From Armatimonadota bacterium (GTDB lineage: Bacteria; Armatimonadota; JAAZEB01), in assembly GCA_012512265.1 (NCBI GenBank), contig JAAZEM010000136.1, positions 1 to 64,000 on the forward strand: a stretch of DNA of 64,000 bases, given 5' to 3'. The notes under the pieces were generated by a model. It had not been told where the DNA came from, ran no database searches, and was given only the letters and a program-made list of their open reading frames with translations. Positions 24,953 through 33,641 of the stretch are shown here, piece after piece (position 1 is the first letter of the stretch; the number at the start of each line of letters is the position of its first letter). Both the position numbers and the translations under genes were made by a program.

Positions 24953-25996
24953 CTAGCCCTTCTTCTCCTCATAGTCGTGCGAGAGGCGGGAGATCACCGC
25001 GCCGAGCTGGCTGGCGATCTCCTCCAGGCGCGCAGCAGCCTCGGCCGCCTGCTGGCTTCCTGCCGCACTCTGGCGGACGACCTCCTGAATGTCGCGCATG
25101 GCGTTGACCACCTGCTCGCTACCAGCCAGCTGCTGCTGAGTGGCCACGTGGATCCCCTGCACGCGCTCGACGATCTCGTCAATCGCCTCTCCGGAGCGCA
25201 TCGCAAGCTGCGCGCCGCGATCCACCTCCGCGGTCGTCTCGCCGGTGGCCATGACGGTGGCATTGATCGCGCTCTGGATCTCCTGGACCACGGCCTTCAC
25301 CTGGCTGGTTGCCTCGCGCGTCTCGTCGGCGAGCTCCTTGACCTGAGCAGCGACCACAGCAAACCGGGCGCCGAACTCGCCTGCCGCCGCGCTCTCGATG
25401 GCGGCGTTCAGCGCGAGCAGGTGTGTCTTCCCGGCGATATCGGTGATGATCTCATTGATCTCGCCCACGCGCTGGCTCTTCTCGCCCAGCGAGAGGATGC
25501 GGCTCGCCACGTCATCCATCCGCTGCTTGATCCGCTCCATCCCCTCGCCCGTCTCTTGCACCGCGGCGTGGCCCTCTTCGGCCGCGGCCATCGCCTCGCC
25601 AGCCGCGTGCGCGATCTGCTTCGCTGTTCGCGAGAGCTCCTCGACCGTCACCGTCGTCTCGGTGACCGCAGCCGCCTGCTCCGCCGCGCCCGACGCCTGC
25701 TGCGACGCCGTGGCGCTGAGAGCCGGCACCGCGGCGGAGAGATGAGCCATCGTGCCGCTCAAGTCCACCGCCGCCGTGCGGAGGTCCCGGCGGATGCTCA
25801 GGATCGCCCGGACGCCGATGCTCGCGGCGGCAAGGAGGAGCACCACCATCACCGCGAAGAGCGCGCCGAAGAGCGGGTCGCTCGCGCGCGCCTGCGCCTG
25901 CGCGACCCAAGCGCTGACCAGGCCGCCGAATCCCAGCCCAGCCAGCAACAACATGAGCACTCCCACATCTCTGAGCACACGTTTCGCGATGCTCAT
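24953..25996 (-). CDS. Methyl-accepting chemotaxis protein without sensor domain
   Basis: A 347-residue receptor. Two N-terminal membrane helices (about 10-32 and 42-65) are separated by only a few residues, so there is no periplasmic ligand domain and no HAMP is evident. The signalling hairpin tip is [20 protein letters not shown], with [21 protein letters not shown] after it, close to but divergent from the universal MCP tip. A coiled-coil cytoplasmic bundle fills the rest. It probably senses membrane or cytoplasmic state, or partners another sensor. It is embedded between cheA and cheB. Confidence 0.92.
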   Translation of the reverse strand: MSIAKRVLRDVGVLMLLLAGLGFGGLVSAWVAQAQARASDPLFGALFAVMVVLLLAAASIGVRAILSIRRDLRTAAVDLSGTMAHLSAAVPALSATASQQASGAAEQAAAVTETTVTVEELSRTAKQIAHAAGEAMAAAEEGHAAVQETGEGMERIKQRMDDVASRILSLGEKSQRVGEINEIITDIAGKTHLLALNAAIESAAAGEFGARFAVVAAQVKELADETREATSQVKAVVQEIQSAINATVMATGETTAEVDRGAQLAMRSGEAIDEIVERVQGIHVATQQQLAGSEQVVNAMRDIQEVVRQSAAGSQQAAEAAARLEEIASQLGAVISRLSHDYEEKKG

Positions 25997-26019
25997 TGCT
26001 CACACACTCTCTTTCCGGT

Positions 26020-28266
26020 TCAGCGGATCGGCCGCTCGATCAGGTCGAGCAAGTTCTCCTGATCAAAGGCACTCTTCACGATATACGCGGCAGCGCCCGC
26101 CTCCAGGCCCCGGCGCCGGTCCTCTTCCTTCGCAAGCGACGAGATGATAATCACAGGGATGCGCGCGGTGCGTGGATCCGAGGTGATTTGCCGGGTGAGC
26201 GCGATCCCATCCATGCGGGGCATCTCCACATCCGTCACCACCAGATCGAAAGAGCGCCGCGCCAGCTGCTCCCACGCCGCCTGACCATCTGCCACGGCGG
26301 TCACCTCATACCCGGCTGCATCCAGGATCGCGCGCTCCACTTCCCGCGTCGTCAGCGCGTCATCCGCGAGCAGGATGGAGTATCGCCGGGCGCTCTCGCT
26401 TTCTGTGGTGCCGGTCGCCCCTGCCCGTACGTGCGAGGCCGCCTTCACCACGGCATCCACGTCGAGGAGCAGCGCGATTCGGCCATCCCCCAGCACCGCG
26501 CCGGCCGTCACTAGGCGCGCACTCTCCAACAGCGCCCCGACCGGCTTCAACACCACCTCCTCCTCATCCAGGAGGCGGTCTACCATCAGGCCAACGGTAC
26601 TCCCGGCATTCGTCACCAGGACGGCCAGGCGGTTTCCAGCAGGAGGGCGTTGCGAGCGGCCCAGAACGGCATCCAGGGGCCAGAGAGGCACCGTGCGCCC
26701 TTTCCAGGAGATCACCTGTTGGCCACATGCCGCCCGCGCCGCGGCGGCGTCCACTTCCATCACGCCCTGCACCAGCGCCCCCGGAAGCGCATAGGCCACG
26801 CCGCCACACTCCAGCAGGAGCACGCGCGTCGTTGCCAGCGTCAGCGGGATCTCCAGCGAGAAGGTGGCGCCCTCTCCCGGGCGATTCTCCAGGCGCACCA
26901 CCCCCTTCAAATCATGTACGTTGCTGTAGACCACATCGAGGCCAACACCCCGGCCGGAAACGGAGGTCACCTGCGTCGCCGTGCTGAAGCCCGGGCGGAA
27001 GAGCAGCTGCAACACCTGATCCTCGGTAAGCCCCGCCGCCTCGCCCGGCGTGACGAGCGCCCGGTCGCACGCGGCCTGGCGCACCTTTTCGATGGAGATG
27101 CCCCGGCCATCGTCGCTCACCTCGATGCAGACCGTGCGCCCGCGTGGCATGGCGCGCAGGAGGATGGTGCCCTGCTCGGGCTTCCCCGCTTCCACCCGCT
27201 CCGCGGGAGGCTCGATGCCATGATCCACCGCGTTCCGGAGGAGATGCAGAATCGGATCGTACAGCTCATCCAGGATCCGCTTGTCCAGGCGCGTCTCCTC
27301 GCCCTCGATCACCAGACGGACTTCCTTGCCTGCCGCCCGCGCCAGGTCGCGCACCGGTCGCGGGAAACGTTCAAAGAGCGTGGCGACCGGCAAGAGGCGC
27401 AGGTCCATCGCCGCGTCTCGAATCTCGCGCCCGAGGATCGCCTGGGCGGTCACCAGCCGGCGCGCGGTTCGAACCAGCCGGCTCGCCCGCGCGCACGCCT
27501 GCTCAAGCTTCTCCAACTGCTCGCCCGTGAGCCCCGCTTCCGGACTGCCAGCGGATCCGCGAAACCGCCGCAGCTGTGCCTGATGGGCGTTCAGCGCTTC
27601 CGCGAGGGCTCTCCCCTGCTGCTCCAGGCTGGCGAGCTCGCCGACGAGCTGAAGCAGGTGATCCACGCGCTCGATCGGCACGCGCATCACGTCGGCCATG
27701 CGCCCGGCGGCCGCCGGCGCCGCGGTCGCGGCCGGCCTCTCCGGGGCCGCCTGCTCCCTGGCCTCTGGCCACTCCGTCTCGCCCTCTGCGGGCAGTGCCG
27801 GAGTCGCCGGGCCATCCGGCACCCCCTCCTCTCCCCCTGCATCTGCGGTCATCAAAGCGGCCGCGTCGTAGCGGGAGACCGGGCCCCCCGCGCCGATGGC
27901 CGCCAGGTGCTCGGCAAGCCCCTCTGCCTGCGACAGCGCGGCCTGGTCCGGCGGATCCTCCAGGAGGCGCTCCAGAAGGTCCAGAGTCTGGAAGCTCACG
28001 TCGAGGAGAGGGGGAGAGACGGATAGCTTGCCCGAGCGCACGGCGCCCAGGGCATCCTCCAGGCCGTGCGCCACGCGGCTGACCAGATCGAGGCCGACCA
28101 TCTGCGCCGAGCCCTTGATGCTGTGGGCATGCCGAAACAGCTCGTCGATGAGCGCGGTCTCGCCCGACTCGCTCTCCAGGCGGAGCAGACCCTCGTTCAG
28201 CGCCTGGAGGCGCTCCCGGATCTCGGTCTTCGCCATCTGGATGTAGCCGGTCCAATCAAAGCCCAT
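26020..28266 (-). CDS. cheA: Hybrid chemotaxis histidine kinase CheA with C-terminal receiver
   Basis: A 748-residue protein. Order of domains: HPt (about 1-110, phospho-His in FRHAHSIKGSAQ), acidic/Pro/Ala-rich linker with no clear P2, dimerisation helices, HATPase (HLLRNAVDHGIE, VSDDGRGIS, GRGVGLDVV), CheW-like P5 (about 480-615) and a receiver (SILLADDALTTR, Asp in LVVTDVEMPRMDG, Lys in YIVKSAF). With no separate CheY in the operon, the fused receiver may act as phosphate sink or output, as in FrzE/PilL-type systems. An AGAGG ribosome site lies before the ATG. Confidence 0.95.
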   Translation of the reverse strand: MGFDWTGYIQMAKTEIRERLQALNEGLLRLESESGETALIDELFRHAHSIKGSAQMVGLDLVSRVAHGLEDALGAVRSGKLSVSPPLLDVSFQTLDLLERLLEDPPDQAALSQAEGLAEHLAAIGAGGPVSRYDAAALMTADAGGEEGVPDGPATPALPAEGETEWPEAREQAAPERPAATAAPAAAGRMADVMRVPIERVDHLLQLVGELASLEQQGRALAEALNAHQAQLRRFRGSAGSPEAGLTGEQLEKLEQACARASRLVRTARRLVTAQAILGREIRDAAMDLRLLPVATLFERFPRPVRDLARAAGKEVRLVIEGEETRLDKRILDELYDPILHLLRNAVDHGIEPPAERVEAGKPEQGTILLRAMPRGRTVCIEVSDDGRGISIEKVRQAACDRALVTPGEAAGLTEDQVLQLLFRPGFSTATQVTSVSGRGVGLDVVYSNVHDLKGVVRLENRPGEGATFSLEIPLTLATTRVLLLECGGVAYALPGALVQGVMEVDAAAARAACGQQVISWKGRTVPLWPLDAVLGRSQRPPAGNRLAVLVTNAGSTVGLMVDRLLDEEEVVLKPVGALLESARLVTAGAVLGDGRIALLLDVDAVVKAASHVRAGATGTTESESARRYSILLADDALTTREVERAILDAAGYEVTAVADGQAAWEQLARRSFDLVVTDVEMPRMDGIALTRQITSDPRTARIPVIIISSLAKEEDRRRGLEAGAAAYIVKSAFDQENLLDLIERPIR

Positions 28267-28269
28267 GGT

Positions 28270-28671
28270 TTACCTCTTCGGGCTGGGGGTGGAGGCACCA
28301 GACCCGCTCGCCAGCCGCACCAGATCCACCACGGGCACCAGCTGGCCCCGCCACAGGATGGCGCCGGCCACCGCCGACTCCTCACCCAGGGCGCGGCCCA
28401 GAAGCGGCGGGAGCGAGAGCAGCTCGCACTCCTCCGAGATCTCCTCGGCAGCAGCGACACGCACCCGCGCGCCCGGATCGGAATGCACCCGAAGGCTAAC
28501 CCCGGGGACGCTCTCCTGCTCTCCCCAGAGGCGCTCCGAGAGGGCGATCTCCGCATCGGAGACACTGGCATCCCCGCCATCGCCGGCCTCCGCGAGTCCC
28601 GCCACCTGCTCCAGGGGCGCCGCTATCCGGCGCGACCCCGCGCGCAACAGCAGCCAGCGTTCCGCCGGCAT
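28270..28671 (-). CDS. Degenerate CheW-like coupling protein
   Basis: A 133-residue protein with weak CheW fold signals: LLLRAGSRRIAAPLEQVAGL at the N-terminus and AILWRGQLVPVVDLVRLA at the C-terminus, the usual first and last conserved strands. The middle is divergent. It begins directly after the cheW stop (TAGATG) and ends 3 bp before cheA. It probably couples receptor to kinase or modulates that coupling; function is inferred from position. Confidence 0.7.
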   Translation of the reverse strand: MPAERWLLLRAGSRRIAAPLEQVAGLAEAGDGGDASVSDAEIALSERLWGEQESVPGVSLRVHSDPGARVRVAAAEEISEECELLSLPPLLGRALGEESAVAGAILWRGQLVPVVDLVRLASGSGASTPSPKR

Positions 28672-29127
28672 CTACAGCTCTCCCGTGGCCGCCTGGAAAA
28701 GTGCCTCCAGGCGGAGCAACGAGACCAATCTCCCCTGAAGGAGGGTCTGGCCGCTGGCATAGAGGGCGCCGGCGCCGACCGGAGGCGGCTCGATTGCTGC
28801 CGCGTCCACGCGGGTGACCTCATCGACCCAATCGACCAGGATCCCGCCCACGTACTCCTCGTGACAGGCGATCACCACGAACTCCGGGGATTCCTCCGTG
28901 GCGGGGGGCAGCTCCAGGATGACTCTGGGATCGACGGCCGGGATCAATTGGCCCTGAGAGATGAAGACGCCCGGCAGCGCCGGCGGAGCGCTGGGCACGG
29001 CCACAATCGTAGGGGCCTTCTCCACCCGGCGCACCTGGGCCACGTCGAGCGCATACCACTCGTTGGCGATGCGAAAGGTCAGGACCTGGCGGTGAGCGGC
29101 TGGTACTGGCGCGGACTCCTCATTCAT
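28672..29127 (-). CDS. cheW: Chemotaxis coupling protein CheW
   Basis: A 151-residue CheW. Characteristic strands are VLTFRIANEWYALDVAQVRRVEKAP, ALPGVFISQGQLIPAVDPRVIL, ILVDWVDEVTRVD and LLQGRLVSLLRLEALF. It bridges MCP and CheA. ATG 29127 is chosen because the preceding frame has no CheW character and overlaps thyX antisense to nothing known. It is the first gene of the operon cheW-cheW-like-cheA-mcp-cheB-cheR and lies 73 bp past the thyX-like gene on the same strand, so read-through is possible. Confidence 0.88.
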   Translation of the reverse strand: MNEESAPVPAAHRQVLTFRIANEWYALDVAQVRRVEKAPTIVAVPSAPPALPGVFISQGQLIPAVDPRVILELPPATEESPEFVVIACHEEYVGGILVDWVDEVTRVDAAAIEPPPVGAGALYASGQTLLQGRLVSLLRLEALFQAATGEL

Positions 29128-29200
29128 CACTGCATGCCTCGCTGCCTGCTTTCGACGTTCGCGCCCCATCTCCTGGCGGGAGCAGACCACCCGGCCTCTC

Positions 29201-30790
29201 TCAGATGTCGCGCTGATACGCGTCCAGGTCGAGCTTCCACACGCGCGCGCCGCAGAAGCGCTTTCCCTCCGGGCAGGGGGGTGTGATCCCGGCCATCTCG
29301 CGCAGCCGGCAGGGCGGGAAGAGGTAGCTGCCAATCACCGGGTTCACCTCGCGGATCTGGCGCGCTTCATCGAGCGCCACCCGCCAGATCTCCTCCTGCG
29401 CATTGTAGCAGAGGCGCATCGCGAGCTTGTGCCGCAGGCCGAGCAGGTCCGCGGACTCGGTGAAGCGTACGGCCACGCCGTTCGGCAGCAGGTAAAGCGC
29501 GAACTCCGGTGCAACTCCCAGCGACCGCAGGCGCGTCACGCCCTCCCAGCTCCGCTCCACTGCGTCCGCGTAACGGCGCGCGCAGGCGGGATCCGACGCG
29601 ATCAAATCCGGCACGATCACATCCGGCTGCCCATCCACGTGGGCCTGGAGCACCGGGCGCGACGCCGGCGTCAGCCGGTGGCGCTGGTCCTGGGAATCCG
29701 CGGTGTGGCTAAGCCGCTTGCGGAAGGTATAGGAGGGGTGAACCAGGCAACGGGTGAGCTTCCCATGCATGGTTAGGTTGAGCGTCTGCGCCAGCATCGG
29801 GTTGCGCCCTGAATCCAGCGCCATGCGGATCGCTTCCTCGTCCGAGAGACGCGTGCGCGGCAAGCCCAGTACCTCGCGGACCGATTGTGCCAGGATGGCC
29901 TCGTTCCCCGCCTTCCAGTCGACCAGGCGCGACCGATGCCCCTCCAGCGACGTGTCAAATTCGTCACGAAACGCGCGCGGGTCGCCACCGGGCTCCGCGA
30001 GGATGGAGTATTCGGCGGTCTCCTCGGGCGCGACCGGCTCTCCCAGCAGGGGGGCGAACTCAGGCGCCGCCGCCAACAGGCAATCGACCATTTTGCCCAC
30101 GACGATCCGCTGCTCCAGGGGCACGTCGAAGAGCTGGCTGACGCGGTGATAGCGCAGGAGTGTGAGCGCCGAGATGGTGTGGTAGAGGGCGGTGAAGGTA
30201 GCGATGGGGAGGATATAGCGAGCCACCTCCAGCGCACGCTTCTCAATCTCGCCCTGCCACCGAGGTGCCTGGTGCCGGCGGCCGGGAAAACGCCGGAAAT
30301 AGGCGGCTTCCGTCGCTGGCAGGAGCATCCGGCCCAGCTCCTCATACGCAGCAAACTGCGCCGCGATGGTGGCCTCATAGACCGCCAGAGCCTCGCCCGC
30401 GAGTGGCGGAATCGCGTAGTTGCCCGGCTTCACGGCCACATAGCGCTGGCTGACCTGCTCCGAATTGTAGAACGGATGCGCGTGCAGGAACGACCAGACA
30501 AAGTGGCGCGAGACGTTGCTGAGGGCAAATTGAAGGTGGGCGTGTTGGAAAACGGTATGGTGGCCTGCCCGGAAAATCGAAGCCGCCAGGGCATCGCGCC
30601 GCGCGCGCGCACGCTCCCGCGCCTCGTCATCAGGGGCGTCATCACCGGCTACCTCCTCCGGGCGGATGATGCCACGCGCGGAATAGCAGGTGCGCGCCGC
30701 CGCGACAGCCGTATCGAATGGGCGCCGGAAAGCGTCGATCAGAACGACTTGCGGCTCGGGGGAAAGGAAGGACGCGCCGGCCTGAAGCAT
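29201..30790 (-). CDS. thyX: FAD-dependent thymidylate synthase-like, two ThyX-like halves
   Basis: A 529-residue protein, twice the usual ThyX length. The N-terminal half carries FRAGHHTVFQHAHLQFAL, SNVSRHF and NSEQVSQRYVAVKPGNY, but the RHR of the ThyX signature is replaced (LHAHPFYNSEQVSQRY). The C-terminal half repeats the theme with FRKRLSHTADSQDQRHRLTPASRP and ends with a ThyX-like helix (LRHKLAMRLCYNAQEEIWRVA). It probably makes dTMP from dUMP using FAD and methylenetetrahydrofolate, with active sites formed between halves. Whether it is catalytic is uncertain. GAGGAGCG lies before the ATG. Confidence 0.75.
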   Translation of the reverse strand: MLQAGASFLSPEPQVVLIDAFRRPFDTAVAAARTCYSARGIIRPEEVAGDDAPDDEARERARARRDALAASIFRAGHHTVFQHAHLQFALSNVSRHFVWSFLHAHPFYNSEQVSQRYVAVKPGNYAIPPLAGEALAVYEATIAAQFAAYEELGRMLLPATEAAYFRRFPGRRHQAPRWQGEIEKRALEVARYILPIATFTALYHTISALTLLRYHRVSQLFDVPLEQRIVVGKMVDCLLAAAPEFAPLLGEPVAPEETAEYSILAEPGGDPRAFRDEFDTSLEGHRSRLVDWKAGNEAILAQSVREVLGLPRTRLSDEEAIRMALDSGRNPMLAQTLNLTMHGKLTRCLVHPSYTFRKRLSHTADSQDQRHRLTPASRPVLQAHVDGQPDVIVPDLIASDPACARRYADAVERSWEGVTRLRSLGVAPEFALYLLPNGVAVRFTESADLLGLRHKLAMRLCYNAQEEIWRVALDEARQIREVNPVIGSYLFPPCRLREMAGITPPCPEGKRFCGARVWKLDLDAYQRDI

Positions 30791-30885
30791 GACTCACGCT
30801 CCTCGTCGATCGCGGCGGCGTGCCGCCACCAATCCCGCCCTCAAGGTTCCATCACCGCGTGGCTTTGGAGAGGTGCCGGACGCGG

Positions 30886-31776
30886 CTACTTGGCGCGTCG
30901 GGGCATCTCCTGATACATCCAGAGGGCGTCCCCATGCCGGCCGTTCTCATACGAAAGGTCAGCAAACGCGGCGCCCGCCGCGGCCAGGTACAGCTTCGCC
31001 TGGTCCACCCGGCGTGCATCCAGAGCGCGCTGCGTCAGGTCGATATAGAGGCTCAGGCGAGCACTCGGATCGGGCACGTAGGAGGCCGCCGTATCCATCG
31101 CGTTGACCTGCGCCGTCTGCGGCAGCCGATCTCCCGCCAGGAGGTCGACCGTATAAATCTTCTGCCGGTACACCTGGTTCCGCAGTTGCGTCAGCCGCGC
31201 CTGAAGCGCGCGGCGAGAGCGTTCGATCGACTCGTTATCTGGCACCACGTAGGTGCAGAAGAGGTTCTCCCACTCCCCCGGGGTCTTCTTACCCGCCGTG
31301 GCGGCATGGGGCATGCGCACGAACCAGACGGAGCCCTCATCGGGCGCTGCGCTGGGCGACGGATTCAGGAATGCAAGCAGTGCCTCGGGGTCGCCTTTGG
31401 CATGGTAGCGGAACTCCACATGCTCCACCAGCTTTCCGCCCGGCTGGCGGACCATCACCCGCTTGGGCCGGGTGACGAACGGCATCTGCGTGAAGGAGAT
31501 GGCCTCTTCCGAAGCCGCTCCTCCACCAGCGGGCTCCGCTGCCCCAGGAGCATCCATTCCGGGGTCTCCCGGTCCTGCCATCGCGGGATCACCCGGTCCC
31601 GGCCCTCCTGGAGGGCCCTCCATGCCAGCAGGCGGCCCGCCCATGCCCGCGGCGTCGGGGTTCGGAGAGGACGTTTCTTCCTCGCCCGAGCCACTGCAGC
31701 CGGCACCGAGAAGGGGAAGCGTCAGAAGCAATGCCGTCACGGCACACACAGAGCGGAGGTTGCGCCACGATATCAT
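30886..31776 (-). CDS. Putative lipoprotein with Gly/Pro-rich linker
   Basis: A 296-residue exported protein. Signal (about residues 8-25, VCAVTALLLTLPLLGAGC) ends in a lipobox-like GAGC, so it is probably lipid-anchored. Residues about 26-90 are Gly, Pro, Met and Ala rich, with GPPGGPGPGDP-type repeats. The remainder (MPFVTRPKRVMVRQPGGKLVEHVEFRY...) is a folded domain of unknown family ending in helical, TPR-like sequence (AKLYLAAAGAAFADLSYENG). GGAGAGAAGG and a near-perfect promoter lie upstream. Function unknown. Confidence 0.7.
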   Translation of the reverse strand: MISWRNLRSVCAVTALLLTLPLLGAGCSGSGEEETSSPNPDAAGMGGPPAGMEGPPGGPGPGDPAMAGPGDPGMDAPGAAEPAGGGAASEEAISFTQMPFVTRPKRVMVRQPGGKLVEHVEFRYHAKGDPEALLAFLNPSPSAAPDEGSVWFVRMPHAATAGKKTPGEWENLFCTYVVPDNESIERSRRALQARLTQLRNQVYRQKIYTVDLLAGDRLPQTAQVNAMDTAASYVPDPSARLSLYIDLTQRALDARRVDQAKLYLAAAGAAFADLSYENGRHGDALWMYQEMPRRAK

Positions 31777-31851
31777 GAGTGCCTTCTCTCCAGGTTGCGA
31801 TAGGCGCCAGGGGGCCAGCCGGCCACGCCGCCGGCGTGCCCGCCCATCCAT

Positions 31852-31880
31852 ACTATAACAAAGACGTGCTCCCCTGTCAA
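31852..31880 (-). promoter_or_regulatory. Strong sigma-70 promoter for the lipoprotein gene
   Basis: On the minus strand perfect TTGACA (31880-31875), 17-bp spacer and TATAGT (31857-31852). The -35 box overlaps the stop codon of the upstream response-regulator gene. Predicted start is near 31845, leaving about 70 nt of leader. Confidence 0.8.
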
Positions 31881-32269
31881 TCGGTTGTGCCTGCCGCATC
31901 CCCGGCGACCGCCAACAGCCGGCGAACCGCGAGCATCAGCTTGTCCATCTCAAAAGGCTTGGTGATATAAAGATCCGCGCCCTCCATCAGGCCGTGCGCG
32001 ATGTCGTGATCCAGGTTGCGACACGTCAGCATGATGATCGGGATCTCGCGGGTCTCCTCCGCGGCGCGCAGCGAGCGGAGCGTCTCGAAGCCGTCCATGA
32101 CCGGCATCATCACATCCAGGATGATGAGGTCAGGACGCTCCTGGTTCGCCGTCACCAGCGCCGCGGCCCCGTTATCCGCAGAGACCACCTCATGGCCATG
32201 CCGGCGCAGGTGAAAAGAGGTAAGCTTTACGATATTCGGTTCGTCATCCACCACTAGGATCTTGGCCAT
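31877..32269 (-). CDS. Single-domain response regulator
   Basis: A 130-residue receiver domain without output domain. ILVVDDEPNIVKL gives the acidic pocket, LIILDVMMPVMDG the phospho-acceptor Asp, IIMLTCRN the Thr and YITKPFEMDKLM the Lys. A PleD/DivK/CheY-like protein that could serve as the missing CheY-type output, although the KPFE tail is more typical of general stand-alone regulators. ACGAGAG precedes the ATG at 32269. It lies on the same strand as the che operon, about 3.1 kb upstream of cheW. Confidence 0.92.
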   Translation of the reverse strand: MAKILVVDDEPNIVKLTSFHLRRHGHEVVSADNGAAALVTANQERPDLIILDVMMPVMDGFETLRSLRAAEETREIPIIMLTCRNLDHDIAHGLMEGADLYITKPFEMDKLMLAVRRLLAVAGDAAGTTD

Positions 32270-33179
32270 AGACTCTCGTTTCTTCCGTGTGCCGGACCGA
32301 ATCACGCCTGGGGCAAGGCAGAACGCCCACTCGTGCCCCGACCATCCGGCAATATTGGGTGACGCGCCTTCGGGAGAAGCGCCGTCCGTCTGAATTATCA
32401 GACGGACGCCCATCGGGGCCCCACCCGACGCTGCCGCGCTCCTGGGTAAAGCGGTTCCCCGCTTCGGGGCGCATGCAGCCACCTGCCAGCGCGGCCAACT
32501 CGCCAACGCCAGGATGGCAGTGCATCCTCCGCTCGGCCCAGGTGAGCCAGTACCGGCGCCTTTGCACCGGCCGTCGGCCCCAGACCCTCATAGCAAATCT
32601 TCTCCCCCCGCGCCGGATTCTCCTCGTAGGCATTTGCCGTCTCCGCGCACTCTCTCAACTCCCCTCCCCTTCCGCTCCCCGGGGCTGGCATGTGCGCCCA
32701 TCCCCATGACACGCCGGAGGCTCCCGCCCGCGGCCGGCCCTCTCTGGATCATCGCCTGCGCAGGGGAATGACGCCAGGCATCCCAGAAGCAGGCGCCGGG
32801 AGGGCTCACCGTCATGGGGAGGAAGCGCCTACTCAGGAGAGATACCGTTAACCTAGCTCTCCACGCCTGGTATGCGCTAGGGGTTGGCATCCTCCAGCCG
32901 GGAGAAGGGCTCGGGGTGGAGATCCTGCATCCTGGCGGGGCACCCACGGATGTGGGCGACCTTGCCGCGGAATACGGTCTTCCTGGTCTCGGCCCGTGCC
33001 TGGACAGACTCCAGATTCCTCAGGATCCCGCGGTCTGGGTGCCTCGCCAGATCCCCGGCAGGGCCGGGCTGAATCAGGTCAAACCACGGCCGGGAGAAGG
33101 ATGAAACAGGAGGCGCGCGCCAGCGTAGCCACAGCGGCATGCGTGCCGGTGAAGGCTGCGGCCCCTGCAGCAGGCGGTC
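32270..33179. other. About 900 bp without a recognised gene
   Basis: No open frame here shows family resemblance or a good ribosome site. Visible structures: an 11-bp stem with ATTA loop at 32383-32408, a CCCCG/CGGGG hairpin near 32450, and CCTGCGCAGG (32755-32764) within ATTCCC-type palindromic sequence. It lies past the end of the flagellar operon, where flgE would often follow flgD. Confidence 0.45.
32383..32408. terminator. 11-bp stem hairpin with ATTA loop
   Basis: CGTCCGTCTGA, loop ATTA, TCAGACGGACG. A strong stem-loop about 115 bp upstream of the response regulator start. Possible terminator for the flagellar transcript or an operator. Confidence 0.45.
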
Positions 33180-33584
33180 TCAGGCGGTCACCAGCGCGAC
33201 ATCGCTCAGGAGAACCATCTCCTCGCCCACGGCCAGGTAGACCTGGTCATCCGCACCCACCATCGCGGCGCTCACCTTGCCGGAGACCGCCCCATCCGCA
33301 GTCGTGGCCGTGATCACCTTCCCGATGAGTCCCGCGGCCTGCGAGAGTTGATTCAGCGAGTGATCTCGCGCGGTGAGCTCCTCGATCCTTTGCAGCGACT
33401 CCAGCGAGGAGAGCTGGGCCAACTGGGCGATCAACTCGCGGTCCTGCATCGGCTGCAACGGATCCTGGTGTTGCAGCTGCGTGACCAGGAGGTGCATGAA
33501 ATCTTTGCTCAGCGCCTTGGCCGCGTTCGCGGATACCTCGCTTCCACCGCCGCTCGCGGTGCTCCTCGTGCCATCGATACGCAT
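33180..33584 (-). CDS. flgD: Flagellar hook-capping protein FlgD
   Basis: A 134-residue FlgD core. The N-terminal export/scaffold region KDFMHLLVTQLQHQDPLQPM is the family signature, followed by ELIAQLAQLSSLESLQRIEEL and the conserved SLNQLSQAAGLIGKVI. It directs hook assembly and is discarded on completion. It lacks the large Ig/tudor C-terminal domain of enterobacterial FlgD (about 230 residues), like many short orthologues. ATG 33584 has AGGAGAG; an earlier GTG-type start is less likely. Last gene of the operon. Confidence 0.92.
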   Translation of the reverse strand: MRIDGTRSTASGGGSEVSANAAKALSKDFMHLLVTQLQHQDPLQPMQDRELIAQLAQLSSLESLQRIEELTARDHSLNQLSQAAGLIGKVITATTADGAVSGKVSAAMVGADDQVYLAVGEEMVLLSDVALVTA

Positions 33585-33641
33585 CGTCTCTCTCCTATCG
33601 GTCAACAGCCTCTTGCTCTCAGCTTGCCCCTGGATAGCGCA

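Noticed and set aside
32814-33104. 96-codon frame in the flagellar-downstream gap
   Set aside because: No ribosome site or recognisable family; amino-acid content typical of random GC-rich frames.
33615-33628. Second GG-N10-GC element before flgD
   Set aside because: The -12 part reads GAGC rather than TTGC, and such short motifs are frequent in GC-rich DNA; flgD is better seen as the last gene of the operon.
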